NCBI GenBank assembly: GCA_027533385.1
Contig: JAPZUE010000055.1
Coordinates: 90,966 to 154,965, forward strand
Reading direction: 5' to 3'
Source of the DNA: Rhizobium sp.
Lineage (GTDB): Bacteria; Pseudomonadota; Alphaproteobacteria; Rhizobiales; Rhizobiaceae
Length of the DNA: 64,000 nt
Part shown: piece by piece, positions 44,271-52,689 of the stretch
Position numbering within the stretch: position 1 is the first letter of the stretch
How the letters are laid out: each line of letters opens with the position of its first letter
The notes under the pieces: generated by a model
Seen by the model: only the letters and a program-made list of their open reading frames with translations
Database searches by the model: none
Told to the model about the DNA's origin: nothing
Made by a program: the position numbers and the translations under genes

Positions 44271-44308
44271 GCATCAGTATAACACAAGCAAAGCAGGGCT
44301 TCCAGTTT

Positions 44309-45487
44309 TCAACCCTTCCGTGCAGCCCGCACCAGTCCCAGCATCGCCACGCCCGCAAGCAGCCCCCAGAACGCCCCCGAGATCCCGAGGATCGAAATCC
44401 CCGAAGCCGTCACCAGAAACGTCACCGCAGCCGCCTCCCGCGTCTCCGGCACCTGAAACGCCGCAACCGCCGAGCCGGAGAACGCCCCGATCAGCGCCAG
44501 ACCCGCAACCGACTGGATGAGGATCGGCGGCGCCAGCGAGACGAAACCGGTCACGGCACCGGCCGCCAGCCCGAGCAGCACATAGCCGATGCCGGCGATG
44601 ATCGCCGCCCAGTAGCGCCGCTTGGGATCGGCATGCGCATCCTCGCCCGCACACATCGCCGCCGTGATCGCCGCCAGATTGACCGCATGCGCGCCAAAGG
44701 GCGCAGAGAGTGCCGAAAACACCCCCGTCACGGCAAACATCGGCCCTGGATTGGGCTCGTATTTGTTGACCTTGAGGATCGCGATGCCCGGAATATTCTG
44801 CGAGGCCATGGTGACGATGAAGAGCGGCAGCGCGATCGACACCAGCGCCGGCAGCGTAAAGGCCGGAGCGACCAGCTCCACCGGCGGCGCAAGCGACGCC
44901 GCCCAGCTTGCCATGGCCCCCTCTGGCAAATCGACCCCGAAGACGATGACCACCACGAAGGTCAAAAGCGCCGCCGGCACCGCATAGAGCCGCTTGAACG
45001 CCGCCACCACCGCCCAGACCACGAGGATCGGCAAGCCCAGCAGCGGATCGAAAGCCACAGCCTTGAACGGCGCAAAACACAGATTGAGGATCACCCCCGC
45101 CAGCATCGCGTTCGCAATCGGCGCCGGAATGGCCGCCACCGCCCGCCCGAAAGGCCGGATGAGCCCCGCGAGCACGATTAGCGCCGCGCAGACGAAAAAC
45201 GCACCGACCGCCGCCGGAAACCCGCCGACCGGGATGCCCGCCGTCGCCATCAGCGCCGCCCCGGGCGTCGACCAGGCGACGGAAACAGGCAGCTTCGTCC
45301 ACACACTCAAGACGATCCCGCAAATGCCCATGGCAACCGACAGCGCCATCAGCCCGGAAGCTGCCTCGTAATCGGTGGCGCCGACGCCCTTCAGCCCCTG
45401 CAGCACGACCGCAAAGGAACTGGCAAAACCGACAAAGGCAACGAGCACGCCCATGAAGGCGGCCTGGGGAGAAAAGTCTTTGAGCAT
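44309..45487 (-). CDS. benE: BenE-family benzoate/proton symporter-like transporter
   Basis: A 392-residue carrier with about 12 membrane helices. It has the BenE-type features SVAWSTPGAALMAT, PAPIANAMLAGVILNLCFAP and MASQNIPGIAILKVNKYEP; the YEPNPGP loop is typical of the family. Substrate assignment is by family only and may not be benzoate. The start at 45487 is preceded by no strong ribosome-binding site. A longer ORF reaching 45733 would overlap the diguanylate cyclase gene and is rejected. Confidence 0.88.
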   Translation of the reverse strand: MLKDFSPQAAFMGVLVAFVGFASSFAVVLQGLKGVGATDYEAASGLMALSVAMGICGIVLSVWTKLPVSVAWSTPGAALMATAGIPVGGFPAAVGAFFVCAALIVLAGLIRPFGRAVAAIPAPIANAMLAGVILNLCFAPFKAVAFDPLLGLPILVVWAVVAAFKRLYAVPAALLTFVVVIVFGVDLPEGAMASWAASLAPPVELVAPAFTLPALVSIALPLFIVTMASQNIPGIAILKVNKYEPNPGPMFAVTGVFSALSAPFGAHAVNLAAITAAMCAGEDAHADPKRRYWAAIIAGIGYVLLGLAAGAVTGFVSLAPPILIQSVAGLALIGAFSGSAVAAFQVPETREAAAVTFLVTASGISILGISGAFWGLLAGVAMLGLVRAARKG

Positions 45488-45599
45488 GCGGGGACTCACA
45501 GCACCGATCTTGAGAGCCCCAAGCCGAACCAAATTTCGGCCGGTCTGGCAAGGCGAACACCCCGGCGAGAAGACCTCAACTGCCAGCGCGCCGCGCGCT

Positions 45600-46784
45600 T
45601 CAGATACCCCAACCCGCCGTGGCCGCTGCCATGCCGGCCTCCGGCGATGCCGTCGCTCTTGCGTCATGCAGCCGAACCCGGTTGCGCCCGGCCCGCTTGG
45701 CAATATAGAGCGCCTCATCGGCCCGGGCGACAAGACCCTTGATCGACATCACCTCGGAGGCAACGGCCACACCGACGCAGAGCGTCACCTGCAGCGTGCC
45801 CCCCTCGTGGACCAGGCTCAGTCCCTCCACCGCCTTGCGCAGCATTTCGCCTGTGGCAACCGCCTCCAGCTCCGAGGTCCGGGGCAGATAGAGACCGAAT
45901 TCCTCGCCGCCGGTTCTGGCAAGCAGCGCCCCCTCGCCCAGCGTTGCCGCCATGGTCTGCGCCACGTCCTTGAGCACCAGATCGCCGGCGGGATGGCCAT
46001 GCACATCGTTGATGCGCTTGAAGTGATCGATGTCGATCACCATAAATCCGCTATCCGCCGCCACCTGCCGCGGCAGGCGGTCCATCAGCCAGTGCCGGTT
46101 GCGAATGCCCGTAAGGCTGTCGGTCTCCGTCAATGCGATGAGCCGCTGCTCGGCCCGCTCATGCACAAGGATGAGCACCAGCATGGCAATCGCGAACTGA
46201 CAGAGGATCAAGACCAGGAAGGTCGCAGCCGGGGTAAGCCGCACGACCTCGGGATTGATGATTGCAGGAAAGGTGACGATGCCAATCAAGGCCTTGCATG
46301 CAAAGGCTCCGGCAAGGCCGTAGCGGCTTTCCAGTCGCTCCCCGCGTTGATTGCGCAAGGCCAAGAGGGCGCAGGCCGTTGAAAACCCGCACAGCGAGAT
46401 CAGAAACACGCTCGCCCGGAAGGTCCGCACCATCGGGAAATGCGTGACGACGGCAGCAATGGCGATGATGACCGGAATGACCATGATCCACCAGACGCGT
46501 CCGGCCGGCCTTTCCGTCACCACATTCCAAAGGCCGACATACAGAAGTGCATAGGCCAGCGGCGCGGCGATCGACGTAATGAAGGCCCAGGTCGAATAGT
46601 CGACCACACCCTGCTCGCCGGCGCCGGCAGCCAGCGCCGCAACCGCCAGAATGAGAAAGGCCACCGCCATCTTGCCAAGCCCGCGGCTGCGGTTCGACCA
46701 GTAGCGCAGGTAAAGAAAGCACAGAGCCCCGACCGTCAGCGACAGCGGATGCAGGGTCAGGATGGTGGCGAGGTCGAGATGCAT
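45600..46784 (-). CDS. membrane diguanylate cyclase
   Basis: The 394-residue protein has about six or seven N-terminal helices (ILTLHPLSLTVGALCFLYLRY to FLVLILCQFAIAMLVLILVH). A GGDEF domain follows, in which LTGIRNRHWLMDRL, MVIDIDHFKRINDVHGHPAGD and RTGGEEFGLYLP are intact. The active-site loop is GGEEF. I see no RxxD inhibitory site before it, so feedback inhibition by c-di-GMP may be weak. It is divergent from nspC. Confidence 0.93.
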   Translation of the reverse strand: MHLDLATILTLHPLSLTVGALCFLYLRYWSNRSRGLGKMAVAFLILAVAALAAGAGEQGVVDYSTWAFITSIAAPLAYALLYVGLWNVVTERPAGRVWWIMVIPVIIAIAAVVTHFPMVRTFRASVFLISLCGFSTACALLALRNQRGERLESRYGLAGAFACKALIGIVTFPAIINPEVVRLTPAATFLVLILCQFAIAMLVLILVHERAEQRLIALTETDSLTGIRNRHWLMDRLPRQVAADSGFMVIDIDHFKRINDVHGHPAGDLVLKDVAQTMAATLGEGALLARTGGEEFGLYLPRTSELEAVATGEMLRKAVEGLSLVHEGGTLQVTLCVGVAVASEVMSIKGLVARADEALYIAKRAGRNRVRLHDARATASPEAGMAAATAGWGI

Positions 46785-47080
46785 GAGCTGTCCAGAGCAG
46801 AACCGTTGCATCTGCACTTACCAAGCCAAAACTTGCCGATTGCTGAACGAAGCCAGCCGCCCCGTGCATGGCTGCAGTGGCGTCAGTGCAAGGCAGACAT
46901 CTCGCGCGGCAGCGCGCCGTCATCGGGCTTTCACGAAACACGGTCAAACAGCCCTGAAAATACGAAACCCCAGCTTCCGCTTGCGTTTTCACCCCCTTTT
47001 GCCTATGGACCCCCTCCGACGCATTCGGGGCGTCCCGTTCACTTCCGCCTGATATGGCTGGGTTCACGAAGGATAGAGCC

Positions 47081-48178
47081 TTGATCCAGACTCCCTATTA
47101 CCTGATCGACAAGTCCAAGCTGCTCCAGAACATGGAGAAGATCGCGACCCTGCGCGAACTCTCCGGCGCAAAGGCGCTGCTTGCGCTCAAATGTTTCGCC
47201 ACCTGGTCGGTCTTCGACTTCATGCGCGATTATATGGACGGCACGACCTCGTCGTCGCTCAACGAAGTCCGCCTCGGCCACGAGCGCTTCGGCAAGGAAA
47301 CCCACGCCTATTCCGTGGCCTATGCCGATTACGAGATCGACGAAGTCGTCAGCCATGCCGACAAGATCATCTTCAACTCGATCGGTCAGCTGACCCGCTT
47401 CGAGAAGCAGTCCTCCGGCATCATCCGCGGCCTGCGTCTGAACCCCGGCGTCTCCTCCTCGAGCTTCGATCTCGCCGACCCCGCCCGCCCCTTCTCGCGG
47501 CTGGGCGAATGGGATCTCGCAAAAGTCGAGCCGGTCATGGACCTGATCTCCGGCTTCATGATCCACAACAACTGCGAAAACGGCGATTTCGACCTCTTCG
47601 ATCGCATGCTGGGTGACATCGAACAGAAGTTCGGCCCCCTGTTGAAGAAGGCCGACTGGGTCTCGCTTGGCGGCGGCATCCATTTCACCGGCGAGAATTA
47701 TCCGCTCGAAAAATTCGCCGAGCGCCTCAAGCGCTTCTCCGGCGAGTTCGACGTCCAGGTCTATCTGGAGCCCGGTGAAGCCTCGATCACCAAATCGACC
47801 ACGCTCGAAGTCACCGTGCTCGACAAACTTTACAACGGCAAGGATCTTGTCGTGGTGGATTCATCCATCGAAGCGCATCTCCTCGATCTCCTGATCTACC
47901 GGGAAAGCGCAAAGGTCCACCCCAACCAGGGACCGCACCGGTACCAGGTCTGCGGCAAGTCCTGCCTCGCGGGCGATATCTTCGGCGAGTTCAATTTCGA
48001 AAACGAATTGAACATCGGCGACCGCATCTCGCTGCAGGACACCGCCGGCTACACGATGGTCAAGAAAAACTGGTTTAACGGCGTGCAAATGCCGGCAATC
48101 GCCATCCGCGAACTGGATGGCAGCCTCAGGACGGTCCGTGAGTTCGACTACGCGGACTACGAAACAAGCCTGTCCTGA
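47081..48178 (+). CDS. nspC: carboxynorspermidine/carboxyspermidine decarboxylase (start TTG)
   Basis: PLP enzyme of the alanine-racemase-fold decarboxylases; completes spermidine (or norspermidine) synthesis from carboxyspermidine. The Lys that holds PLP is in LLALKCFATW. GGGIHFTGENYP and LEPGEASITKSTTLEVTVLD follow, and the C-terminal CGKSCLAGDIFGEF holds the essential Cys. An ATG at 47054 is in frame, but the TTG at 47081 has an AAGGA site 7 bp upstream, and the protein family starts at this Ile-Gln-Thr-Pro. It forms a two-gene unit with the dehydrogenase below. Confidence 0.93.
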   Translation: MIQTPYYLIDKSKLLQNMEKIATLRELSGAKALLALKCFATWSVFDFMRDYMDGTTSSSLNEVRLGHERFGKETHAYSVAYADYEIDEVVSHADKIIFNSIGQLTRFEKQSSGIIRGLRLNPGVSSSSFDLADPARPFSRLGEWDLAKVEPVMDLISGFMIHNNCENGDFDLFDRMLGDIEQKFGPLLKKADWVSLGGGIHFTGENYPLEKFAERLKRFSGEFDVQVYLEPGEASITKSTTLEVTVLDKLYNGKDLVVVDSSIEAHLLDLLIYRESAKVHPNQGPHRYQVCGKSCLAGDIFGEFNFENELNIGDRISLQDTAGYTMVKKNWFNGVQMPAIAIRELDGSLRTVREFDYADYETSLS

Positions 48179-48228
48179 ACTCCCTCAGGAACAGGTTCTG
48201 ACGATTGGACATAGGAGTTGGTCCCCCA

Positions 48229-49467
48229 ATGAAAAAGAACGTGCTCATCATCGGCGCCGGCGGCGTCGCCCAGGTTGTTGCGCATAAATGCGCCCAGAAC
48301 AACGACGTGCTCGGCGACATCCACATCGCTTCGCGCACCAAGGCAAAGTGCGACGCCATCATCGCTTCCGTGCATGAAAAGAAGGCGATGAAGCAGCCGG
48401 GCGTTCTCGAAGCGCACGCGCTCGACGCCCTGGACATCGAAGCCACCAAGGCCCTGATCAAGAAGCTCGGCACCGAGATCGTCATCAATGTCGGCACCGC
48501 CTTCCTCAACATGTCGGTCCTGCGCGCCTGCATGGACACAGGCGTCGCCTATATCGACACCGCGATCCATGAAGAGCCGAACAAGATCTGCGAGACCCCG
48601 CCGTGGTACGGAAACTACGAGTGGAAGCGTGCCGCCGAATGCGAGGAAAAGGGCATCACCGCCATCCTCGGCGCCGGCTTCGATCCGGGCGTGGTCAATG
48701 CCTATGCGCGTCTCGCCAAGGACGAATATCTCGACAAGGTGACCGACGTCGATATCGTCGACATCAATGCCGGCAGCCACGGCAAATACTTCGCCACCAA
48801 TTTCGACCCGGAAATCAACTTCCGCGAATTCACCGGCGTCGTCTATTCCTGGCAGGGCGGCGAATGGCAGGTCAACAAGATGTTCGAGATCGGCAAGGAC
48901 TACGACCTGCCGGTCGTCGGCACCCGCCGCGCCTATCTCTGCGGCCATGACGAAGTGCATTCGCTGGCCAAGAACATGGACGGCGCCGACGTGCGCTTCT
49001 GGATGGGCTTTGGCGATCACTACATCAACGTCTTCACCGTGCTGAAGTCGATCGGCCTCCTCTCCGAACAGCCGGTCAAGCTCGCCGACGGTTCCGAAGT
49101 CGTGCCGCTGAAGGTCGTCAAGGCCTGCCTGCCGGATCCGGCATCGCTTGCCCCCAATTACGAAGGCAAGACCTGCATCGGCGATTACGTCAAGGGCTTC
49201 AAGGACGGCAAGGAAAAGACCGTCTTCCTCTACAACGTCGCCGACCACAAGGAAGCCTATAACGAAGTGGGAAGCCAGGGCATCTCCTACACCGCCGGCG
49301 TCCCCCCGGTCGCTGCGGCCATGCTGGTCGCAACAGGCGAATGGGACGTGAAGAAGATGGCCAACGTCGAAGAACTGCCGCCCAAGCCCTTCATCAACCT
49401 CTTGAACAAGATCGGCCTGCCGACCCGCATTCAGGACGAGGATGGCGACCGGGCTGTGGAGTTCTAA
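48229..49467 (+). CDS. carboxynorspermidine/carboxyspermidine dehydrogenase
   Basis: A 412-residue member of the saccharopine dehydrogenase superfamily that reductively condenses aspartate semialdehyde with a diamine to carboxyspermidine, in tandem with NspC. The Rossmann start is NVLIIGAGGVAQVVAHKCAQN; GAGFDPGVVNAYA follows mid-protein. The start has an AGGAG site 6-9 bp upstream. It follows nspC with a 50-bp gap. This pathway replaces the SAM-decarboxylase route to spermidine in Agrobacterium and Rhizobium. Confidence 0.92.
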   Translation: MKKNVLIIGAGGVAQVVAHKCAQNNDVLGDIHIASRTKAKCDAIIASVHEKKAMKQPGVLEAHALDALDIEATKALIKKLGTEIVINVGTAFLNMSVLRACMDTGVAYIDTAIHEEPNKICETPPWYGNYEWKRAAECEEKGITAILGAGFDPGVVNAYARLAKDEYLDKVTDVDIVDINAGSHGKYFATNFDPEINFREFTGVVYSWQGGEWQVNKMFEIGKDYDLPVVGTRRAYLCGHDEVHSLAKNMDGADVRFWMGFGDHYINVFTVLKSIGLLSEQPVKLADGSEVVPLKVVKACLPDPASLAPNYEGKTCIGDYVKGFKDGKEKTVFLYNVADHKEAYNEVGSQGISYTAGVPPVAAAMLVATGEWDVKKMANVEELPPKPFINLLNKIGLPTRIQDEDGDRAVEF

Positions 49468-49503
49468 GAGCGCGGATAGCGCTTGAGGTTTGAGGAAATG
49501 CGG

Positions 49504-49537
49504 ACCCCGCCGGAGAGATCTGGCGGGGTGTTTATTT
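49504..49537 (+). terminator. intrinsic terminator after carboxyspermidine dehydrogenase
   Basis: ACCCCGCC and GGCGGGGT make an 8-bp stem with a 10-nt loop followed by GTTTATTT. It ends the polyamine operon and marks the left side of the A/T-richer island. Confidence 0.85.
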
Positions 49538-49772
49538 CGAATAAGCCGACACAATTCACTTCGTCCATCCTAGCTTGGAAACGTGTTAGGTTGGGGTAAT
49601 GCTGTGCAAATCTATCTTCCCAACAACGTGAATGTTTGGCCTAGCCCTCCGCTCACCCTATAAGGTTGATATGTGCGATTCTGCGCACCCATGAATCGCA
49701 ATAACACTTTGCCCGCGCCAGTCGGGGCTCGATGCGTAAAGTCTCAGGTCCTCTTGATTGAAGGTCGCTCGA
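49538..49772. other. A/T-richer spacer at the left edge of the HD island
   Basis: From about 49538 the base composition becomes visibly more A/T-rich than in the flanking genes, and remains so to about 51757. The spacer has no ORF that I trust, no obvious direct repeats matching the right edge, and no integrase. It should contain the promoter for the HD gene, but I cannot point to -35/-10 boxes with confidence. Confidence 0.5.
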
Positions 49773-51203
49773 ATGGCAAAGCCGAAGCCACAGCGTGTTA
49801 GAGATCCGGTACACAATCTGATTGAATTTGATTCCGAACAGTTCGAACACACGCTCTGGAACGTCATTCAAACGTCACCATTTCAGCGACTGCGTCGAAT
49901 TCGGCAACTAGGCTTTTCAGAGTTCGTGTTTCCCGGTGCCACACATACGCGCTTCGCCCATAGCCTAGGTGTGTTTCATACCGCGAGACAGCTAATGGGA
50001 GTCATTGAGAAATACGTGAAGTCGCATGATCAGCAGTTCAAGAGTAGGCAAGCAGAGTTCGCCCTTGCCGCTGCGCTGTTACACGATGTCGGCCATGGCA
50101 TGTTCAGTCATGCATTCGAGGCATTGGGTAAAGAATTCGGCTGGCCAATGGCTAAACATGAAGAGGTGAGCCAGCGACTAATACGCGAAGGTGAGATCGC
50201 CGAGGTATTGGATCGCGAATTCGGCAAGGGATATGCAGACAATGTCGCAGATGTCATTGCACGCGGCATTCCGAATAATCTCTATGATTCTGTCGTATCG
50301 AGCCAGTTTGACGCGGACCGATTGGATTACATGCAGCGCGATCGTCTGATGACAGGAGTGCAAAGCAGTGGGGTCGACCCTACCTGGCTACTCGCAAACC
50401 TTGAAGTTGCCGAGGTTCCCACTGGGGCAGATGAAACAGGTATTGGGTCCGTCGAAACCTTGGTGCTAGGGCCAAAAGCCGCGCAGGCTGCCGAGAGCTA
50501 TGTATTGGCGTTATTTCATCTTTATCCAAATGTTTACCTGCACAAGACTACCCGGGGAGCTGAGCTGATTTTTCAAAGCTTGATGCGCCGAATTGTGCGT
50601 CTGCATGGAAATGGCGACGGTGCCCGCTCTGGCCTTACGGGGACACATCCGCTTCTACAGTTCATTGCTAGCCCTTCAGACCTTCAAAGGGCTCTTGCCC
50701 TGGATGATACCGTGTTCTGGGGGGCCCTACCTTCGCTGCTTGAGGCACATGACCCGGAGATTCAGAAGCTCGCTAAGGCGCTTCGCGAACGGAACATGTG
50801 CCGCTGCGTTGACGTTCGGAAGGTGATTGAAGAATCGCTACCGCGTAATGTGGATGAAAACCGGCAACAACATCAGGCTAGGACAAGGCTGATATGCGAC
50901 GAAGTTGCTAGATCGCTTAAAGAAATGCAGGCAGCGGAACCTGATAAGCCAGCACGCTTTTTGGTCGACCAATATACTCGCAACCCCTACAAGAGATTTC
51001 AGGATTCAAAGTCCCCTCTTAATCAGATCTTAATCCGACTCAGCCCCGATAAAGTTACAGACATGGCCGACCTTTCGCCGGTTATCGCCAATGCAGAACC
51101 GTTCAATTTATGTCGCGTATACGTGTTTCGAGATGACGCCGACGCCGTAGACGTGATACAGAACATAATGAGAACAAAAATCAAAGAAGGCGGGAAGCAA
51201 TGA
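49773..51203 (+). CDS. HD-domain phosphohydrolase, SAMHD1/dGTPase-like (YwfO type)
   Basis: A 476-residue protein from the ATG at 49773; a TTG at 49758 is also in frame. The metal site is complete: His63 in TRFAHSLGVFHTARQ, His104-Asp105 in LLHDVGHGMFSHAFE, and Asp182 in FDADRLDYMQRDRL, the order seen in SAMHD1 and bacterial dGTPases. The start RVRDPVHNLIEFD and the RLRRIRQLGFSEFVFPGATHTRF segment are also of that type. About 200 residues follow the HD core. Codon use is less GC-biased than in the neighbours. It overlaps the next gene by 4 bp. Confidence 0.9.
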   Translation: MAKPKPQRVRDPVHNLIEFDSEQFEHTLWNVIQTSPFQRLRRIRQLGFSEFVFPGATHTRFAHSLGVFHTARQLMGVIEKYVKSHDQQFKSRQAEFALAAALLHDVGHGMFSHAFEALGKEFGWPMAKHEEVSQRLIREGEIAEVLDREFGKGYADNVADVIARGIPNNLYDSVVSSQFDADRLDYMQRDRLMTGVQSSGVDPTWLLANLEVAEVPTGADETGIGSVETLVLGPKAAQAAESYVLALFHLYPNVYLHKTTRGAELIFQSLMRRIVRLHGNGDGARSGLTGTHPLLQFIASPSDLQRALALDDTVFWGALPSLLEAHDPEIQKLAKALRERNMCRCVDVRKVIEESLPRNVDENRQQHQARTRLICDEVARSLKEMQAAEPDKPARFLVDQYTRNPYKRFQDSKSPLNQILIRLSPDKVTDMADLSPVIANAEPFNLCRVYVFRDDADAVDVIQNIMRTKIKEGGKQ

Positions 51204-51757
51204 GCTCCAAACAACCCCACATAGTTGCTGCTCAAATCGTGCAGGATGCCGGTGGCGAGCTTGTAGGCCGGACACGACTCCAAAAGGTTGCCTTTCTGAC
51301 GCAACTGGCAGGGTTCGATAACTCATTCTCGTTTGAGTACCGCCACTATGGCCCGTACAGTGAAGAACTGTCCCAAGCAATGGATATTGCCGTGCTTCTT
51401 GGACCTGTCCAAGAGGAGGAGCGCGTAGCCGACTGGGGAGGCAGATACTCGATTTATTCGCTCAATGGATCGGTTGCTGGAGCTGATCAAAATCCTGATA
51501 GAGCTACCTTTATCCAGCACGCAAAGCGTATCGATGCCGTTGAATTAGAACTCGCTGCCACAGCAGCTTATCTCTATGAAATGGAAGGGATTGGTAGGGT
51601 GTCGGAGGGCAATCCTTGGCTTGAGACTGCTAAACGCAAGCCTACAAAGGTGACCGGTGGCCGTTTGCAACGGGCGGCAAAAGCTTACGAAGATTTGCGC
51701 AAAATCAAAACGATTCGCCCACTTCCTGTATTGCCAGCTTACGATGGGGCTGCATAG
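51200..51757 (+). CDS. YwgA-like protein coupled to the HD phosphohydrolase
   Basis: A 185-residue protein with GGELVGRTRLQKVAFLTQLAG followed by FSFEYRHYGPYSEELSQAMD. This LQK..(F/Y)L plus HYGPYS pattern is seen in YwgA-family proteins and, more loosely, in Panacea/SocA (DUF4065) antitoxin domains. The rest is helical and basic near the C-terminus. Its ATG overlaps the HD gene's stop (ATGA), so they are translated together. As I recall, ywfO and ywgA are neighbours in Bacillus subtilis too. No biochemical role is known to me. Confidence 0.75.
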   Translation: MSSKQPHIVAAQIVQDAGGELVGRTRLQKVAFLTQLAGFDNSFSFEYRHYGPYSEELSQAMDIAVLLGPVQEEERVADWGGRYSIYSLNGSVAGADQNPDRATFIQHAKRIDAVELELAATAAYLYEMEGIGRVSEGNPWLETAKRKPTKVTGGRLQRAAKAYEDLRKIKTIRPLPVLPAYDGAA

Positions 51758-51787
51758 GAAGCTGGGTGCAAAGCCCGCCAGGCGCGC

Positions 51788-52045
51788 TCACAACTCGATC
51801 TCGCGCGACGGCTGGCGGTTGCGCGCAAACACCTCGTCATCGAGATCCACATCGGCGGGAAACAGTTTCAGATGCGCCACGAGGCTGGGGCAATCCTTGG
51901 CGAGCGCCCGCCTGGCCGCCTCGACGCTGACCAGCACCGCCGCCGGCTTGCCATGTTTGGTGATGGTGACGAATTCGCCGGAGGCAGCGTCATCGACCAG
52001 CCCCGACAATCCGGCCTTGGCTTCCTTCACACCGATACTGGACAT
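51788..52045 (-). CDS. Phd/YefM-type antitoxin without partner
   Basis: An 85-residue prevent-host-death family protein: MSSIGVKEAKAGLSGLVDDA, then GEFVTITKHGKPAAVLVS, the typical N-terminal DNA-binding fold. The C-terminal toxin-binding part (PADVDLDDEVFARNRQPSREIEL) is also present. A GAGGTG site precedes the ATG. Normally a PIN or Doc toxin follows within a few bp, but here only 30 bp separate its stop from the end of the YwgA-like gene on the other strand. The toxin is therefore missing. Confidence 0.88.
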   Translation of the reverse strand: MSSIGVKEAKAGLSGLVDDAASGEFVTITKHGKPAAVLVSVEAARRALAKDCPSLVAHLKLFPADVDLDDEVFARNRQPSREIEL

Positions 52046-52181
52046 CGCGACACCTCACAGAGTGACCACCAGAGACCACAATATAAGTCTTAGCCCCCTG
52101 ATCCACAACGCCCCCATATCCACCCCGCCCCCACCATGCTACGAGGCCGCCACACGCCACCCACTTGACCCCGAGACCTCG

Positions 52182-52682
52182 ATGCCCCCTGCCCTCCACA
52201 CCGACCTCACCACAACCCTCCGCCCTCTCCTCACCGAACTCCACAACACCCCAGACCTCTTCCAGACCTGGGACGCCCATCTGGAGCTTGTCGCGGCCGG
52301 TGGTCTCGTGGTGGTGAAGTCGAAGCGGGCGAAGGGGCTGGTCGACAGCCTGTTCTGGGGCCGCGCGCCGGGAACGGGCGAAAACAAGCAGCTGCCCGAA
52401 GCGACCGCCTTTGCCGCCATCGACCGCTTCCTCGGCCTCGGCGCCCATCTGGCGCTGTCGGATGCCCTGCCGGAAGGTGCGGTGCTGGACGAAGCCTTTC
52501 CCCATTGCGCGGTGAAGCTCTCCTATCGCAAGAAGGGCGCGCCGAAGGCGAAATCGCTGTCGATGATCTTCATCGGCTTCAACGACGAGGCGGACGCCCT
52601 GGCCTATGCGGAGCGTTCATCCGCCCTGCCGCTGGTCACATCGAGGCCGCTGATGGGCGAAAAACTCCACGAATGGCGCTGA
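52182..52682 (+). CDS. conserved hypothetical protein
   Basis: A 166-residue soluble protein. The core includes ELVAAGGLVVVKSKRAKGLVDSLFWGRAPGTGENKQLPEATAFAAIDRFLGLG and KLSYRKKGAPKAKSLSMIFIGFNDEADALAYAERSSA. No catalytic motif is recognised. The ATG at 52182 is chosen because the upstream extension is Pro-rich and low complexity; the ribosome-binding site is weak. It is convergent with the EAL gene with a 7-bp gap. Confidence 0.6.
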   Translation: MPPALHTDLTTTLRPLLTELHNTPDLFQTWDAHLELVAAGGLVVVKSKRAKGLVDSLFWGRAPGTGENKQLPEATAFAAIDRFLGLGAHLALSDALPEGAVLDEAFPHCAVKLSYRKKGAPKAKSLSMIFIGFNDEADALAYAERSSALPLVTSRPLMGEKLHEWR

Positions 52683-52689
52683 CGGCGCC

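Noticed and set aside
48157..49554. 465-aa minus-strand ORF
   Set aside because: Antisense shadow of the carboxyspermidine dehydrogenase gene; it also runs through that gene's terminator.
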